Positions 34,999 through 44,708 of a DNA stretch of 64,000 bases are shown here, piece after piece; position 1 is the first letter of the stretch, and each line of letters begins with the position of its first letter. The notes under the pieces are model-generated. The model saw only the letters and a program-made list of their open reading frames with translations. It ran no database searches and had not been told where the DNA came from. The stretch is from CAKMMH01 sp927798255 (GTDB lineage: Bacteria; Bdellovibrionota_C; UBA2361; CAKMMH01). The position numbers and the translations under genes are program-made. The stretch spans positions 1-64,000 of the forward strand of contig JAXFOK010000059.1 of the NCBI GenBank assembly GCA_034180415.1. The letters are read 5' to 3'.

Positions 34999-35748
34999 AT
35001 GCAGCAAAAAAATATGATTTATTCTAAAATTATAGGTAGTGGGAAACCTTTAATATTTTTACATGGTTGGGGTAATGATTCTTCTTTTTTTCAAGAATTA
35101 TCTGAGCTATTAGTAGCAGATAGAGAATGCCATTTAATCGATTTACCAGGATTTGGTAATTCAAAAAAACCAGATGCAGTTTGGGGAACAAAAGATTATG
35201 CATCATGTATAATCGATTATTTAAAAAGTCACAATATCAAAAATGCTGACATATTAGGTCATTCTGTTGGTGGACGAATCGCTTTAAGAATTGCGGTATA
35301 TTTCCCTGAGTACCTTGATAATTTAATATTAATCTCATCTGCTGGTATAAAATCTAGAAAATTTCTGTTTAGAAGAATTAAAATATATATTCTAAAAAAA
35401 GTAGCAAAAATTTTTAAATTTTTAGATAAACTTACAGGAAAGGACTTTTTTAAAAACAAATATTCTTCTAAATTTGCTTCGAGGGACTACTTAAATGCAG
35501 GAGATATGAAAGATATATTTATAAAAATTGTAAATGAAGACCAAGAAAACGAGCTAAAAGATGTAAAAGCGAGGACTCTTCTTATTTGGGGAGATAAAGA
35601 TACGGAAACACCCATCGATATTGGCAAGACTTTTTCAAAAAAAATAAAAGATTCCAAACTAATTGTTTTAAAAGGAAAAGACCACTTTCCATTTTTAAGA
35701 GGTGGTGCAAGCCTTTGTGCATACCAGATTAAAGAATTTTTAAAATAA
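34999..35748 (+). CDS. Alpha/beta hydrolase upstream of a Mur ligase
   Basis: About 249 residues. ATG at 34999 is preferred (AGGT upstream) over an earlier in-frame ATG at 34963. HGWG (oxyanion region) is near residue 24-27, DLPGFGNS follows, the nucleophile elbow is GHSVGGRIA, the acid lies in WGDKDTETP and the catalytic His in GKDHFPFL. The complete triad predicts activity. Such a hydrolase beside cell-wall genes might act on a wall or lipid ester, but the substrate is not readable. It is followed 38 bases later by the Mur ligase gene. Confidence 0.8.
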   Translation: MQQKNMIYSKIIGSGKPLIFLHGWGNDSSFFQELSELLVADRECHLIDLPGFGNSKKPDAVWGTKDYASCIIDYLKSHNIKNADILGHSVGGRIALRIAVYFPEYLDNLILISSAGIKSRKFLFRRIKIYILKKVAKIFKFLDKLTGKDFFKNKYSSKFASRDYLNAGDMKDIFIKIVNEDQENELKDVKARTLLIWGDKDTETPIDIGKTFSKKIKDSKLIVLKGKDHFPFLRGGASLCAYQIKEFLK

Positions 35749-35786
35749 TTGTTTATTGTTAATAAATTAAGGTAAGGATATAAAAT

Positions 35787-37511
35787 ATGTCTAGCAATAA
35801 TTTCACGATTTGGGCAATTTCGCTGCCAGTTATTATTATTGTTTGTGGTGTAATCTATTATTATACCGGTGCTATTAGAAGAAGATTTCATGAGTATTTG
35901 TTATATTTACAACAAGATGAATATTCACCATCAAGATTTTATAAATGGTATGTTAAAAATAAAGCATTTGATAGAAAGGTAACGCTAATTACCACGATTT
36001 TTTGTATTATAATTTGTCTTGGAATATTTATTAGCAAAAAATACGATATTAAAGTTTTACAAGAAGGCTACAACATATTTGGCTTTATATATTCGCTATC
36101 AATACTGTTTTTATACTTATTAACAGTCGGTTATATCTTAAGAAAAGAAAAGGACCCTACAACTCAAGCGAAATTACAATTAAAAATGACTCCTAGAGCA
36201 ATAAGAATTTACAGTATCGCGACTTTATTTACTTATGTATTAACTATAGCTATTTTCCCATTCTTTCTTGTATCTGGTATTGCCAACTCATATATTTCTT
36301 CATGTTTTTTCTTTTGCTTGGCAATTATAGCTCAGCTTATACCATTTTTCTTAATGTTAAGTGTCGTTCTTCTTTCACCTTTTGAAAAATTTGCAAATAA
36401 TAAATATTTAAAAGAAGCTAGGGAAAAGTTTGAAAAAATTAATCCGTTTACTATTTCAATTGTTGGAAGTTATGGAAAGTCAACTGTTAAAAATACGTTA
36501 GGTGAAATTTTAAATGTTACTAAAGGTCATACTTTTTGGCCAAAAGCTGGCATAAACACAATTATGGGTGTTACAAGAAAAATTAGAGAAGAACTTAAAG
36601 AAAGCGATAAGTATGCAGTAATCGAAATGGGAACTTATAAGAAAGGTTCTATTACAAATCTTTGTTCATTAACTCCACCAAAAGCTGCAATTTTAACAGC
36701 AATAAACCACATGCATTTAGAAAGATTTAAAACAAGAGAAAAAATTTATGAGGCAAAAACGGAAGTTATAAAAGCACTTCCAGAAAATGGAATTCTTGTT
36801 TGTAATGCAGATGATGATTTTGTTTTAAGAGCATATAAGGAAGCTAATATTAAAAATAAATATTTATATGGCTTAGAAAAGAAAGATGGAGTAAAACTTG
36901 ATGCCTATATTTTTGATATTAAGTATACAAGTGATGGAACAACTGCAAAAATTTTATGGAAAGACTCTGAATATGAATTAAAAACAAAAATTGTAGGAAA
37001 GGGGGGAATTTCAAGTTTACTTGCAAGTTTTACTATGGCAGTGGCTCTTGGAATAGAACCAAAACTTGTACTGGCAGTAATTAAGGAAATCGAACCATTA
37101 TCAAATAGACTTGTACTTAAAAAATATCCAAATCATTTGATTTACTTAGAAGATGGATATAATTCTAATCCACTAGGATTTAATTCTGCATTAGAAGTAC
37201 TAAAGGTACTTGATGTTAAAAGACGAATTGTTATGACTCCAGGAATTATTGAACTTGGAAGTGAACAATTTGAGGTTAATTATAATATAGCCAAAAAGAT
37301 TACTAAAATTTGCGATATGGTAATTTTTGTTGGAACTGAAAATAAGGAATCTTTTAAAAAGGCTTTCGATGAAGATAATTTTACAAACATTAGTTATGTT
37401 GAAAATCGAGATGAAGGATTTAAAATTTTAACTGAGTATCAAAATGAAAATGATGCGATTTTAATTGAAAACGATTTACCTGATTGGTATGAATCAAAGG
37501 TTAGTTTTTAA
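35787..37511 (+). CDS. Mur ligase (MurF-like) with N-terminal membrane domain
   Basis: 574 residues. The first ~200 hold about five membrane spans (8-27, 65-83, 96-118, 141-163, 168-195). A Mur-ligase core follows: P-loop GSYGKST at 227-233, IEMGTYKKGSI, NHMHLERFKTREKIYEAKTE with the lysine that is typically carbamylated in its neighbourhood, and the C-terminal EDGYNSNPLGFNSAL block typical of MurF. Classical MurF is soluble and ~450 residues. Placement just before ddl supports D-Ala-D-Ala addition to the wall precursor, at the membrane. A different Mur-type ligation cannot be excluded. Confidence 0.8.
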   Translation: MSSNNFTIWAISLPVIIIVCGVIYYYTGAIRRRFHEYLLYLQQDEYSPSRFYKWYVKNKAFDRKVTLITTIFCIIICLGIFISKKYDIKVLQEGYNIFGFIYSLSILFLYLLTVGYILRKEKDPTTQAKLQLKMTPRAIRIYSIATLFTYVLTIAIFPFFLVSGIANSYISSCFFFCLAIIAQLIPFFLMLSVVLLSPFEKFANNKYLKEAREKFEKINPFTISIVGSYGKSTVKNTLGEILNVTKGHTFWPKAGINTIMGVTRKIREELKESDKYAVIEMGTYKKGSITNLCSLTPPKAAILTAINHMHLERFKTREKIYEAKTEVIKALPENGILVCNADDDFVLRAYKEANIKNKYLYGLEKKDGVKLDAYIFDIKYTSDGTTAKILWKDSEYELKTKIVGKGGISSLLASFTMAVALGIEPKLVLAVIKEIEPLSNRLVLKKYPNHLIYLEDGYNSNPLGFNSALEVLKVLDVKRRIVMTPGIIELGSEQFEVNYNIAKKITKICDMVIFVGTENKESFKKAFDEDNFTNISYVENRDEGFKILTEYQNENDAILIENDLPDWYESKVSF

Positions 37512-37599
37512 GTACCTTGTTTAAATTCTTGTAAAAATAATGTATACTTACAGCATTAAGTAGATTTTTTGCTTTTTTTAAGGGGAGTTTTATAGAGCT

Positions 37600-38787
37600 A
37601 TGGATAAGAAAAATGTTGCTGTGTTTTTTGGTGGTAGAAGCTGCGAACATGAAATTTCAATTATCACTGGTTTACAATTAATAGAGTATTTAGATACAAA
37701 TAAATTTAATATCATACCTGTTTATATTGCAAGAGATGGAAGATGGTACTCAGGTCAAGAATTACTAAATAGAGCAATATATAAAGATTTTGAAAATAAG
37801 AAAAAGGTTTTAAATGAAGTAACACTTTATCCATATTTAGGACAAAAAGGGCTAACTGTAACAAAAAAAGCTTGTTTTTTTGGTGAAAAAATAATCCCTG
37901 TTGATATATATTTTCCAGCATTCCATGGAGAATTTGGAGAAGATGGCTGTATTCAAGGACTATTTGAGTTAGCAGGAGTTCCTTATGTAGGATCAGGCGT
38001 TTTACCATCGGCAATTGCTATGAGTAAAAATACGGCAAAAACTGTAGTTTCTCAATACGGGATTCCTGTCCTTCCAAGTGTTACTATTAATAAAGAATTA
38101 GTTGAAAAAGAGGGGATAGAAGCAACTAAAAAAGAAATATTTGCTAATAATACATTAAAATACCCTGTATTTATCAAACCTAATAATTTAGGTTCATCAA
38201 TAGGTGTTTCAAAAGCTACAAATGATGAAGAACTTTTAATAGCACTTACAAAAGTATTTAAACGAGATAAAGAAGCGTTAATTGAGCCATATATGGATAA
38301 TATGTTTGAAATTAATATTTCTGTGCTTGATACGACAGAGGGGCTAAGGACATCAGTTGTTGAAATTCCTGTAACAGACGGTAGTTTTCTTTCTTATGAA
38401 GATAAATATATGCGTGAAGGAAAGGGAAAGAAAAAAGGTGGTACTCCTAAAAGAAGCGAAGGTATGGCAAGTTTAACTAGAAGTATTAATCCAGTAGACT
38501 TAGATGAAAAAATTAAAAATACGGTAAGTGAGTATGCAAAAATAGCTTATAAAGCAATTAAAGCTTCAGGGGTAGGCAGAATTGATTTTATGTATGATAA
38601 AAATTCAGGAACAATTTATTTAAACGAGTTCAATTTAATTCCTGGCTCACTTTCATTCTATCTTTGGGAAAAATCAGATCCAGTGCTTTTATATACAGAA
38701 GAACTTACAAAAATAATTGATAGGGCATTTGAAGTTTACTCAATAAAACAAGAGCTAGATAGAGATACTGGATTTAAAGCGTTATAA
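37600..38787 (+). CDS. ddl: D-alanine--D-alanine ligase
   Basis: 395-residue ATP-grasp ligase joining two D-alanines for peptidoglycan. The N-terminal FFGGRSCEHEIS is at 9-20, VFIKPNNLGSSIGVSKA is the ATP-binding lysine and glycine loop, and the GVGRIDFMYDK...LNEFNLIPGS block holds the metal ligands and active-site loop. Longer than most Ddl (about 306-370), with an extra basic stretch (REGKGKKKGGTPKRSEG) where the omega-loop region lies. RBS AAGGGGAG. It follows the MurF-like gene by 88 bases. Confidence 0.95.
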   Translation: MDKKNVAVFFGGRSCEHEISIITGLQLIEYLDTNKFNIIPVYIARDGRWYSGQELLNRAIYKDFENKKKVLNEVTLYPYLGQKGLTVTKKACFFGEKIIPVDIYFPAFHGEFGEDGCIQGLFELAGVPYVGSGVLPSAIAMSKNTAKTVVSQYGIPVLPSVTINKELVEKEGIEATKKEIFANNTLKYPVFIKPNNLGSSIGVSKATNDEELLIALTKVFKRDKEALIEPYMDNMFEINISVLDTTEGLRTSVVEIPVTDGSFLSYEDKYMREGKGKKKGGTPKRSEGMASLTRSINPVDLDEKIKNTVSEYAKIAYKAIKASGVGRIDFMYDKNSGTIYLNEFNLIPGSLSFYLWEKSDPVLLYTEELTKIIDRAFEVYSIKQELDRDTGFKAL

Positions 38788-38934
38788 AGTAATATTTAAG
38801 GAAGCTGAAAAAAGTTATAGCTTACTTAAATTACAATGGATAATATACAATAACCTGTAACCAGATAGAATTAATAAATTTTTTTTAACAGCATGTTATA
38901 AACTAGTGTTTTATTTTATCCGACATTAGTTTCT

Positions 38935-39426
38935 ATGAAATATTTAAACCTAACATTAAATTTAAGTTTATTGATAGGGATATTATTTATATTTCAGGAT
39001 GAAAGAAATAATAGATTAAAGCTTGAAGATTTATCAAATAGAATTGATAACGTCAATTCTGAATTTGATATATATAAGCATAAAATTAATAGCTTATCTT
39101 ATATTAAAAGCAATACAAATAACAATCGTGCATTAGAAATCATGCAGAATGAAAATACAGATATGCGTTCTGAAATACTAGCGTTGCTATCTGTAACTGT
39201 AAGATATTTTCTAAACATGGACGAAGAACAAAATAATATGATTAAGTTATTAAATAACATAAATGAATATAACGAAGCATCTCAAGAAGAAAAGTATGAT
39301 ATGCAAAAGAATATTGAAGATACAGTAGCTAAAATAAGAGAACAAAATATTCAACTTGCAAAAAACAGAAAAGGGCTTCAAGACATTATAAATCAATTAA
39401 AAGATAATTCTTTTGAGGATGTATAA
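38935..39426 (+). CDS. Coiled-coil protein with N-terminal hydrophobic segment
   Basis: 163 residues. Residues 4-20 (LNLTLNLSLLIGILFIF) are a short signal-anchor, the rest is Asn/Glu/Lys-rich helix with heptads (~25-55 and ~115-155), no cysteines. It may be a membrane-tethered structural or tether protein. No family recognised and no clear Shine-Dalgarno. Downstream it meets a long hairpin before the convergent kinase operon. Confidence 0.55.
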   Translation: MKYLNLTLNLSLLIGILFIFQDERNNRLKLEDLSNRIDNVNSEFDIYKHKINSLSYIKSNTNNNRALEIMQNENTDMRSEILALLSVTVRYFLNMDEEQNNMIKLLNNINEYNEASQEEKYDMQKNIEDTVAKIREQNIQLAKNRKGLQDIINQLKDNSFEDV

Positions 39427-39456
39427 AAAAATTCTAATTGATATTGTAAATTAATA

Positions 39457-39513
39457 CTGGTTAATGCAGAATTTACATTAATACTTCTAATGTGAGAATT
39501 TTGCATTAACCAG
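39457..39513. terminator. 57-base hairpin between convergent genes
   Basis: CTGGTTAATGCAGAATTT pairs with GAATTTTGCATTAACCAG with a single mismatch region, and inside it ACATTA pairs with TAATGT. It stands between convergent transcripts, so it could stop both. The right arm also belongs to the ATTTTGCATTAACYAGC repeat seen at 380-397. Confidence 0.65.
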
Positions 39514-39660
39514 CTTTTCATAATTTTAGTATTTCTTTTTAATTTATTGATATCATTTATTTAAATTTATGCTTCAAATCCCCCTAATATCAGAGATTAG
39601 AATTCTAATTCTAATTCCTGTTATACGTTTTTAAAAAATATATTTTTATTATAAATATTC

Positions 39661-40992
39661 TTAAAAGAACTTTTTAAACTGTTTTAGAAACTTTATTATT
39701 TCAATTTTATCTGTGAAATACTTTTTTACTTCTATGTCTAAGTTAAATATTTTATCTATTATGTTGTATTCAGGATACAAATAATCTATTAAAATAGAAG
39801 TAATAACTAACAAAATAAATATAACAACACTTAGCGTTAATATTTTTAATATCTTTCTTAAAAACCTTTTATTTTGTTTAGCATTAATATTTGCTGCTAA
39901 TCTATCGACTTTAATTCTTACATCAGGTTCATTTATTTCAATATCTCTTGAAATGGCTCGGTTAGCATTAACAGTTGCTCTACTTAACACACTTTCCATT
40001 TCATTATGAGCCTCTTCTCGATTATCCTCAACATTTTGCACTTTTCTTATTAATTCTCTGATCCTTTCAGTCTCTTTTAATTCATTAGTAGCGTTTCTTT
40101 CCTGAATTCTAACTTTATTTTGATAAACACGATGAGACTCACCATTTAACATCTTCTGTAAATCTACTAAATCTTCATGAAATTCTTTAGCTGTTTGATA
40201 TCTCTCTTTTGGATCCCGTTTTAATGCATTTAAAACAATATCATCAAACTCGTGAGGGCAATCATTTCTCTGATTACTAGGCGGCTCAACATCTTTCTTT
40301 AACCTTGCAACCATTGTATCGTAAACTGTTTCTTCTCTAAATGGCGTAACTCCTGTTATCATTTCAAAAGCTAATACACCCATTGCATAAATATCAGATC
40401 TATAATCAACTTGAGAATTTAACATATACTCGGGGCTTACATAATCGATAGTCCCCACTACCCCACCGTGCTCGGTAAGTCTTGGGCCACGCTCAGTTCT
40501 AGCTATACCAAAATCTGCAATTTTTACATCCCCAGATTTAGTAAGCAAAATATTTTCCGGTTTTAAATCTCTATGAATAATTCCAGACTCATGAATGGCT
40601 TGAACACCAGCTGTCATTTGAATTAAAATTTCTATTATTCTATTTATTGGTAATAGTTTTGCTGGATCTCTTAGACAATCTGCGAGGTCGCCACCATTTA
40701 CATATTCCATTGTATAAGCGACAATCCCCTTCTCTTTTATATATTCATAAGCTCTTACAACATTCGGATGAGAGACACCGTAAGATGCAAAAATTTCATT
40801 TCTAAATCTTTGTGCTGAAACTTTATCATTAGCAACTTCAGGAAAAAGAACCTTTGCAGCTATAATATGGCCAGAAAGCTCTTTATGCTTACATGCATAC
40901 ACAGCTCCCATGCTACCATTTCCAAGGCACTTTATGACTTCGTACCTATCTGCTATAACAAAACCTGGTTGTAATTCCTGATGCCTAACCAT
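39661..40992 (-). CDS. Serine/threonine protein kinase, membrane-anchored
   Basis: 443 residues. A Hanks-type kinase domain spans ~17-275: P-loop GNGSMGAVY at 24-32, Lys47 in AAKV, HRDLKPEN at 140-147, DFG at 160-162 and GTIDYVSPEYM at 180-190. A basic/coiled juxtamembrane region leads to one membrane span near 385-408 (LSVVIFILLVITSILIDYL) and a short C-terminus outside, with no PASTA repeats. All catalytic residues are present. It follows the FHA gene by one base, third in the PP2C-FHA-kinase operon. Confidence 0.93.
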   Translation of the reverse strand: MVRHQELQPGFVIADRYEVIKCLGNGSMGAVYACKHKELSGHIIAAKVLFPEVANDKVSAQRFRNEIFASYGVSHPNVVRAYEYIKEKGIVAYTMEYVNGGDLADCLRDPAKLLPINRIIEILIQMTAGVQAIHESGIIHRDLKPENILLTKSGDVKIADFGIARTERGPRLTEHGGVVGTIDYVSPEYMLNSQVDYRSDIYAMGVLAFEMITGVTPFREETVYDTMVARLKKDVEPPSNQRNDCPHEFDDIVLNALKRDPKERYQTAKEFHEDLVDLQKMLNGESHRVYQNKVRIQERNATNELKETERIRELIRKVQNVEDNREEAHNEMESVLSRATVNANRAISRDIEINEPDVRIKVDRLAANINAKQNKRFLRKILKILTLSVVIFILLVITSILIDYLYPEYNIIDKIFNLDIEVKKYFTDKIEIIKFLKQFKKFF

Positions 40993-40993
40993 A

Positions 40994-42247
40994 TTAAATT
41001 AAACATACCTTAAAAGTAACATTTCCAAAAGTAACAATATCTTTATCTTTTATTATTTCACTTTCTTCAGATAACTCAATTACTTCATCACTATTAAAAT
41101 GTTTTAAAGTAGTCACGTTTTCTCCAAACGGATCAAGAAGAGTTATTTTATTGCTTGTTATCTTCATGACAGCATGCATTACAGCAATTGACTCATCATT
41201 AATAACAAGCGAATTCATGTTTTTATTCATTTGTGAAGTTATAACTAATTTACCTTCTCTTAATTCATAAAAATCACCATTTGGATTATTATTAAAAGTG
41301 ATTAAAAAACCTATTAATGGCGTTTGCTCTTTCCAATAAATACCATTTCTTATATCTTTGAATTTATCTTCTAATTTTAACTGAGTAGCTTTATATTCAT
41401 CATTTTCTTTTTTTGGGGTAACTAGCGCTTCTTGTTCTTGATTATTTTTATTTACATGTGAAGTATTCGCAATATTATTATTTGTATCATTTGCTTGTGA
41501 TGCTCCCTTTTGTAAAATCATACCATGAGAGATAGGTTCATTATTATCGCTTAAACCATTATTAACTTCACCTCCTATATCATCAAATATACTTGATGAA
41601 TAATTATTAGTTTCATTCGAATTATTATTTTCTAGTCCTTGATTATTTGTGTCCTCAATATTTAATATATTATAAATATTTTCCTTATCATTTTGAGACT
41701 TAGTACCATTTTTATATTCAAATTTTTCAAACATTTCATTTTCAGACTCTAATTCTTTAATAAGAGAATTTTTAACAGAAGATTCTTGTTCTATTTGATC
41801 AAGTACTAAATCTTTTATAATTTTAGATGCTATCTCTTCAGTTTCCTTTTTTGCTCTTGAAACTTCAAGTTTTTGATGTTCTTTATTGCAATTATTAACT
41901 AAAACTTCTTCATTATTTGCAAGACTCTCCTGAATTTGTTTTATAGGATTTTCGCCTGCAAAAATACTATAATCTTTATCATCATTTATAACTACATCAG
42001 TCGTATCTTTTCGTTTATTCTTATCATCTCCATCATTACTATCATTACTTTCAGGTTTACCATTATTATAAAAGAAATTTTGAGGTAAAGTATCAGCTAA
42101 TTTTTCTTTCTCTTTAATATTTCCTTTATCATCATCAAATAAGGATTCTAAATTATATTCTTCTAATTGAGAGCGAATCTCCTTTGTAATATCAGGCCCT
42201 AACATTACAGTTTTTGTTCGTTCTCTTTTTTCATTATTTTCAGTCAT
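40994..42247 (-). CDS. FHA-domain protein with low-complexity N-terminus
   Basis: 417 residues. Residues 1-~290 are Asn/Glu/Asp/Lys low complexity, probably disordered, starting with a possible phosphorylation motif (KTVMLGPD). The C-terminal ~110 residues form an FHA domain: RNGIYWKEQTPLIGFLITF, GKLVITSQMNKNMNSLVINDESIAVMHAVMK and LLDPFGENVTTL fit the strands that bind phosphothreonine, with Ser-Ile-Ala-x-x-His in the recognition loop. It probably bridges the co-encoded kinase and its targets. Confidence 0.8.
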   Translation of the reverse strand: MTENNEKRERTKTVMLGPDITKEIRSQLEEYNLESLFDDDKGNIKEKEKLADTLPQNFFYNNGKPESNDSNDGDDKNKRKDTTDVVINDDKDYSIFAGENPIKQIQESLANNEEVLVNNCNKEHQKLEVSRAKKETEEIASKIIKDLVLDQIEQESSVKNSLIKELESENEMFEKFEYKNGTKSQNDKENIYNILNIEDTNNQGLENNNSNETNNYSSSIFDDIGGEVNNGLSDNNEPISHGMILQKGASQANDTNNNIANTSHVNKNNQEQEALVTPKKENDEYKATQLKLEDKFKDIRNGIYWKEQTPLIGFLITFNNNPNGDFYELREGKLVITSQMNKNMNSLVINDESIAVMHAVMKITSNKITLLDPFGENVTTLKHFNSDEVIELSEESEIIKDKDIVTFGNVTFKVCLI

Positions 42248-42256
42248 ATTAGCCTC

Positions 42257-43240
42257 TTAATTTAAACCTACTAAAAAAAACATTATAGATATAAAATTAA
42301 ACAATATTACTAAAATTATTAAATGTAATACATAAATATTATTATCAATTTGATATTCTTCTATTCCAGAATCATAATTATCGTCATCAAAAGAATCCTC
42401 CTTAGAATCATCGATTGATACATTATAGCCTGGAGGTAATACGTTTCTTAATTGTCCTATTAAAGGAATGGTAACTATTGATATATTATCCTTACTCCCA
42501 TTTGCAATAGCTTCTTGTGTTAATTCCTCACAAACGGATTTATAGTTACCAGCGCAATTTGATATTTTATCTGCTACGTCCTGAATATTTATATACTCAT
42601 ACAATCCATCACTACATAAAATTATTACATCATTACCTTCTACATCACAATCTTTACTATCCCATATCCACAATGGGAATACTGAAATATTAACATTTGG
42701 AACAGCACCTAACATTCTAGTTAGCACATGCTTTCTTTCTACTAAATCTTCTTGACTTGGGCTTATTCCATGACTTTTTAACTCTTGAATATATGTATGA
42801 TCTGTTGTTAACTGTTGAATTACATTATCTCTTAATAAGTATGCTCTGCAATTACCAATATTTGCTAAGCACATCTCTCTATCTCTAACTAGAACACCTG
42901 TAAAAGAAGCTCCTATTTCACTATAACTAGCTTTCGTTTTTCTAAGCAATATCAGTCTATTTGCTTCACGTAGTGATTGAGTAATTGCATACTTTAACGG
43001 CCTAAACTCGTATAACTTCAATTCTCTTGTAATTGCATCAATACTTATTTGTGTGACAAACTCCCCTGTTTCACTACTTCCTACCCCATCAAAAACACCT
43101 AAGAAAAAGCAAGATTGTAATTGTAAATCAAAAATTGCATCTTCATTAACTTCCATCTTATTAGAAGTCGTATGCGAGCAAATGTTATTAACATCAATAA
43201 AACTACTGGGATTTTTTGATAAAATTTTTCTAGTTTTCAT
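42257..43240 (-). CDS. PP2C-type protein phosphatase, membrane-anchored
   Basis: About 327 residues from the ATG at 43240 (a TTG six codons upstream is in frame). PP2C motifs are VNEDAIF, GVFDGVGSSETGEF (metal Asp-Gly), TGVLVRDREMCLANIGNCRAYLLR, LTTDHTYIQEL, ILCSDGLYEY and GSKDNISIV, the full metal set. A C-terminal membrane span (LHLIILVILFNFISIMFFLVG) tethers it. First in the operon with the FHA protein and kinase, it should reverse the kinase's phosphorylation. Nine bases separate it from the FHA gene. Confidence 0.9.
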   Translation of the reverse strand: MKTRKILSKNPSSFIDVNNICSHTTSNKMEVNEDAIFDLQLQSCFFLGVFDGVGSSETGEFVTQISIDAITRELKLYEFRPLKYAITQSLREANRLILLRKTKASYSEIGASFTGVLVRDREMCLANIGNCRAYLLRDNVIQQLTTDHTYIQELKSHGISPSQEDLVERKHVLTRMLGAVPNVNISVFPLWIWDSKDCDVEGNDVIILCSDGLYEYINIQDVADKISNCAGNYKSVCEELTQEAIANGSKDNISIVTIPLIGQLRNVLPPGYNVSIDDSKEDSFDDDNYDSGIEEYQIDNNIYVLHLIILVILFNFISIMFFLVGLN

Positions 43241-43335
43241 ATATTTTATAACTCGCAAAAAATTTTTAAAAATGTTATTACAGTTATTATTGTCGCGTAA
43301 AACTTTAAAAAACTTAAAAACAATCTACTTTGCTT

Positions 43336-44607
43336 ATGGAATATTTAGAAAAATTTAACTTAGCAACAAAAAACACTGTTTATTTTTTATTAAATGTAAA
43401 AGAACAGGCACTACTTAAAGACTTAGCTTTAAAATTACAATTATCAGTTCAAGATATTAAAATTATTAGTGAAATCCTAAAAGATTTAAGCACTTGGGAT
43501 AAAAAATATATTAATTTTATTGAAAATTTGTTAGCTAATTTTTACTCAAATATTAAAACAAAAAGTAATAACCCTAAAATTATAAAAAATAAAATAATTT
43601 CAGAAATCAAACAGTATTATGAAAACACAAAATCAGAAAAGAAAAAATATATTGAGAAAACCTTAAAGGAAGCATCAATTGATGGATTAAAATGCATAAA
43701 AAAGGATATATCATCAAATATTTTTGGAGCCTGTCCTGTGTATTCTGAAAAAACAGTATGTTGTGGTTTGAAAACATTAGATGTCGTTCAAAATTGTCCT
43801 TTTAACTGTTCTTATTGCACAATTCAAACATTTTATGGAAATGATTTTATATTTGTTAATAATTTAAAAGAAAAATTAAATACACTAAATTTAGATAAAA
43901 AAAAATTTTATCATATAGGCACAGGCCAATCATCTGATGCACTAGTTTGGGGAAACAAATACAATATATTAGATGAATTAATCAATTTTGCAAAAAATAA
44001 TCCAAATGTTCTTCTAGAATTAAAGACAAAATCTTCAAACATTTCATATTTTAAAGATAATATTATTCCTAAAAATATTGTATGTTCATGGACAATAAAT
44101 ACTAATAAAGTTATTCAAAATGAAGAACTAGGCACTGCTTCCTTAGAAAGTAGGTTAAATAGCGCAAAGCAGCTTGCAAATCATGGAATAAAAATAGCTT
44201 TTCATTTTCACCCTATTATTTTTTATGAAGGATTAGAAAATGAATATAATGAAATTGCACAGTATATACAAGAAAATTTTTCGCCTAAAGATATTTCTTT
44301 TATAAGTTTTGGAAGTTTAACATTCATAAAACCAGTTATCAAACAAATTCGTGAAAAGAAAGTGAATACTAAGATACTTCAAATGCCAACTGCATTAGAT
44401 CCAAACGGTAAAATAACTTATCCAAAGGATTTAAAAATTTATTTATATAAAATGATGTATGAAAATTTTAAAAAATTTCACGATAAAGTATTTTTTTATT
44501 TATGTATGGAAACAAGGGATATCTGGCAAGAAGTCTTTTCTTTCTGCTACAAAGATAATGAAGAATTTTTACAAGATTTTGGCTTAAAAACTTTAAATTT
44601 TAAGTAA
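43336..44607 (+). CDS. Radical SAM protein of the SPL family
   Basis: 423 residues from ATG at 43336 (TTG at 43330 also in frame). The cluster motif C-x3-C-x2-C lies in QNCPFNCSYCTIQTFYGND (~150-168), preceded by YSEKTVCCGLKTLDV. This is the layout of spore photoproduct lyase-like (SplB, COG1533) enzymes. HIGTGQSSDAL and AFHFHPIIFYEGLE also fit. No other sporulation gene is visible, so a UV-photoproduct repair or an unrelated radical role remains open. Divergent from the PP2C operon. Confidence 0.72.
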   Translation: MEYLEKFNLATKNTVYFLLNVKEQALLKDLALKLQLSVQDIKIISEILKDLSTWDKKYINFIENLLANFYSNIKTKSNNPKIIKNKIISEIKQYYENTKSEKKKYIEKTLKEASIDGLKCIKKDISSNIFGACPVYSEKTVCCGLKTLDVVQNCPFNCSYCTIQTFYGNDFIFVNNLKEKLNTLNLDKKKFYHIGTGQSSDALVWGNKYNILDELINFAKNNPNVLLELKTKSSNISYFKDNIIPKNIVCSWTINTNKVIQNEELGTASLESRLNSAKQLANHGIKIAFHFHPIIFYEGLENEYNEIAQYIQENFSPKDISFISFGSLTFIKPVIKQIREKKVNTKILQMPTALDPNGKITYPKDLKIYLYKMMYENFKKFHDKVFFYLCMETRDIWQEVFSFCYKDNEEFLQDFGLKTLNFK

Positions 44608-44708
44608 GAATTCATTGAAAATTAAAAAATCATGATTACTATTGTAATCTGTTAGAGATATTTAATAATTTTAATAATAAATTGTTATTATTGTATTAGA
44701 GGTTAAAA

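Noticed and set aside
43336..44607. Evidence for sporulation from the SPL-like gene
   Set aside because: SPL-family radical SAM proteins occur in non-sporulating bacteria, and no other sporulation gene is present.
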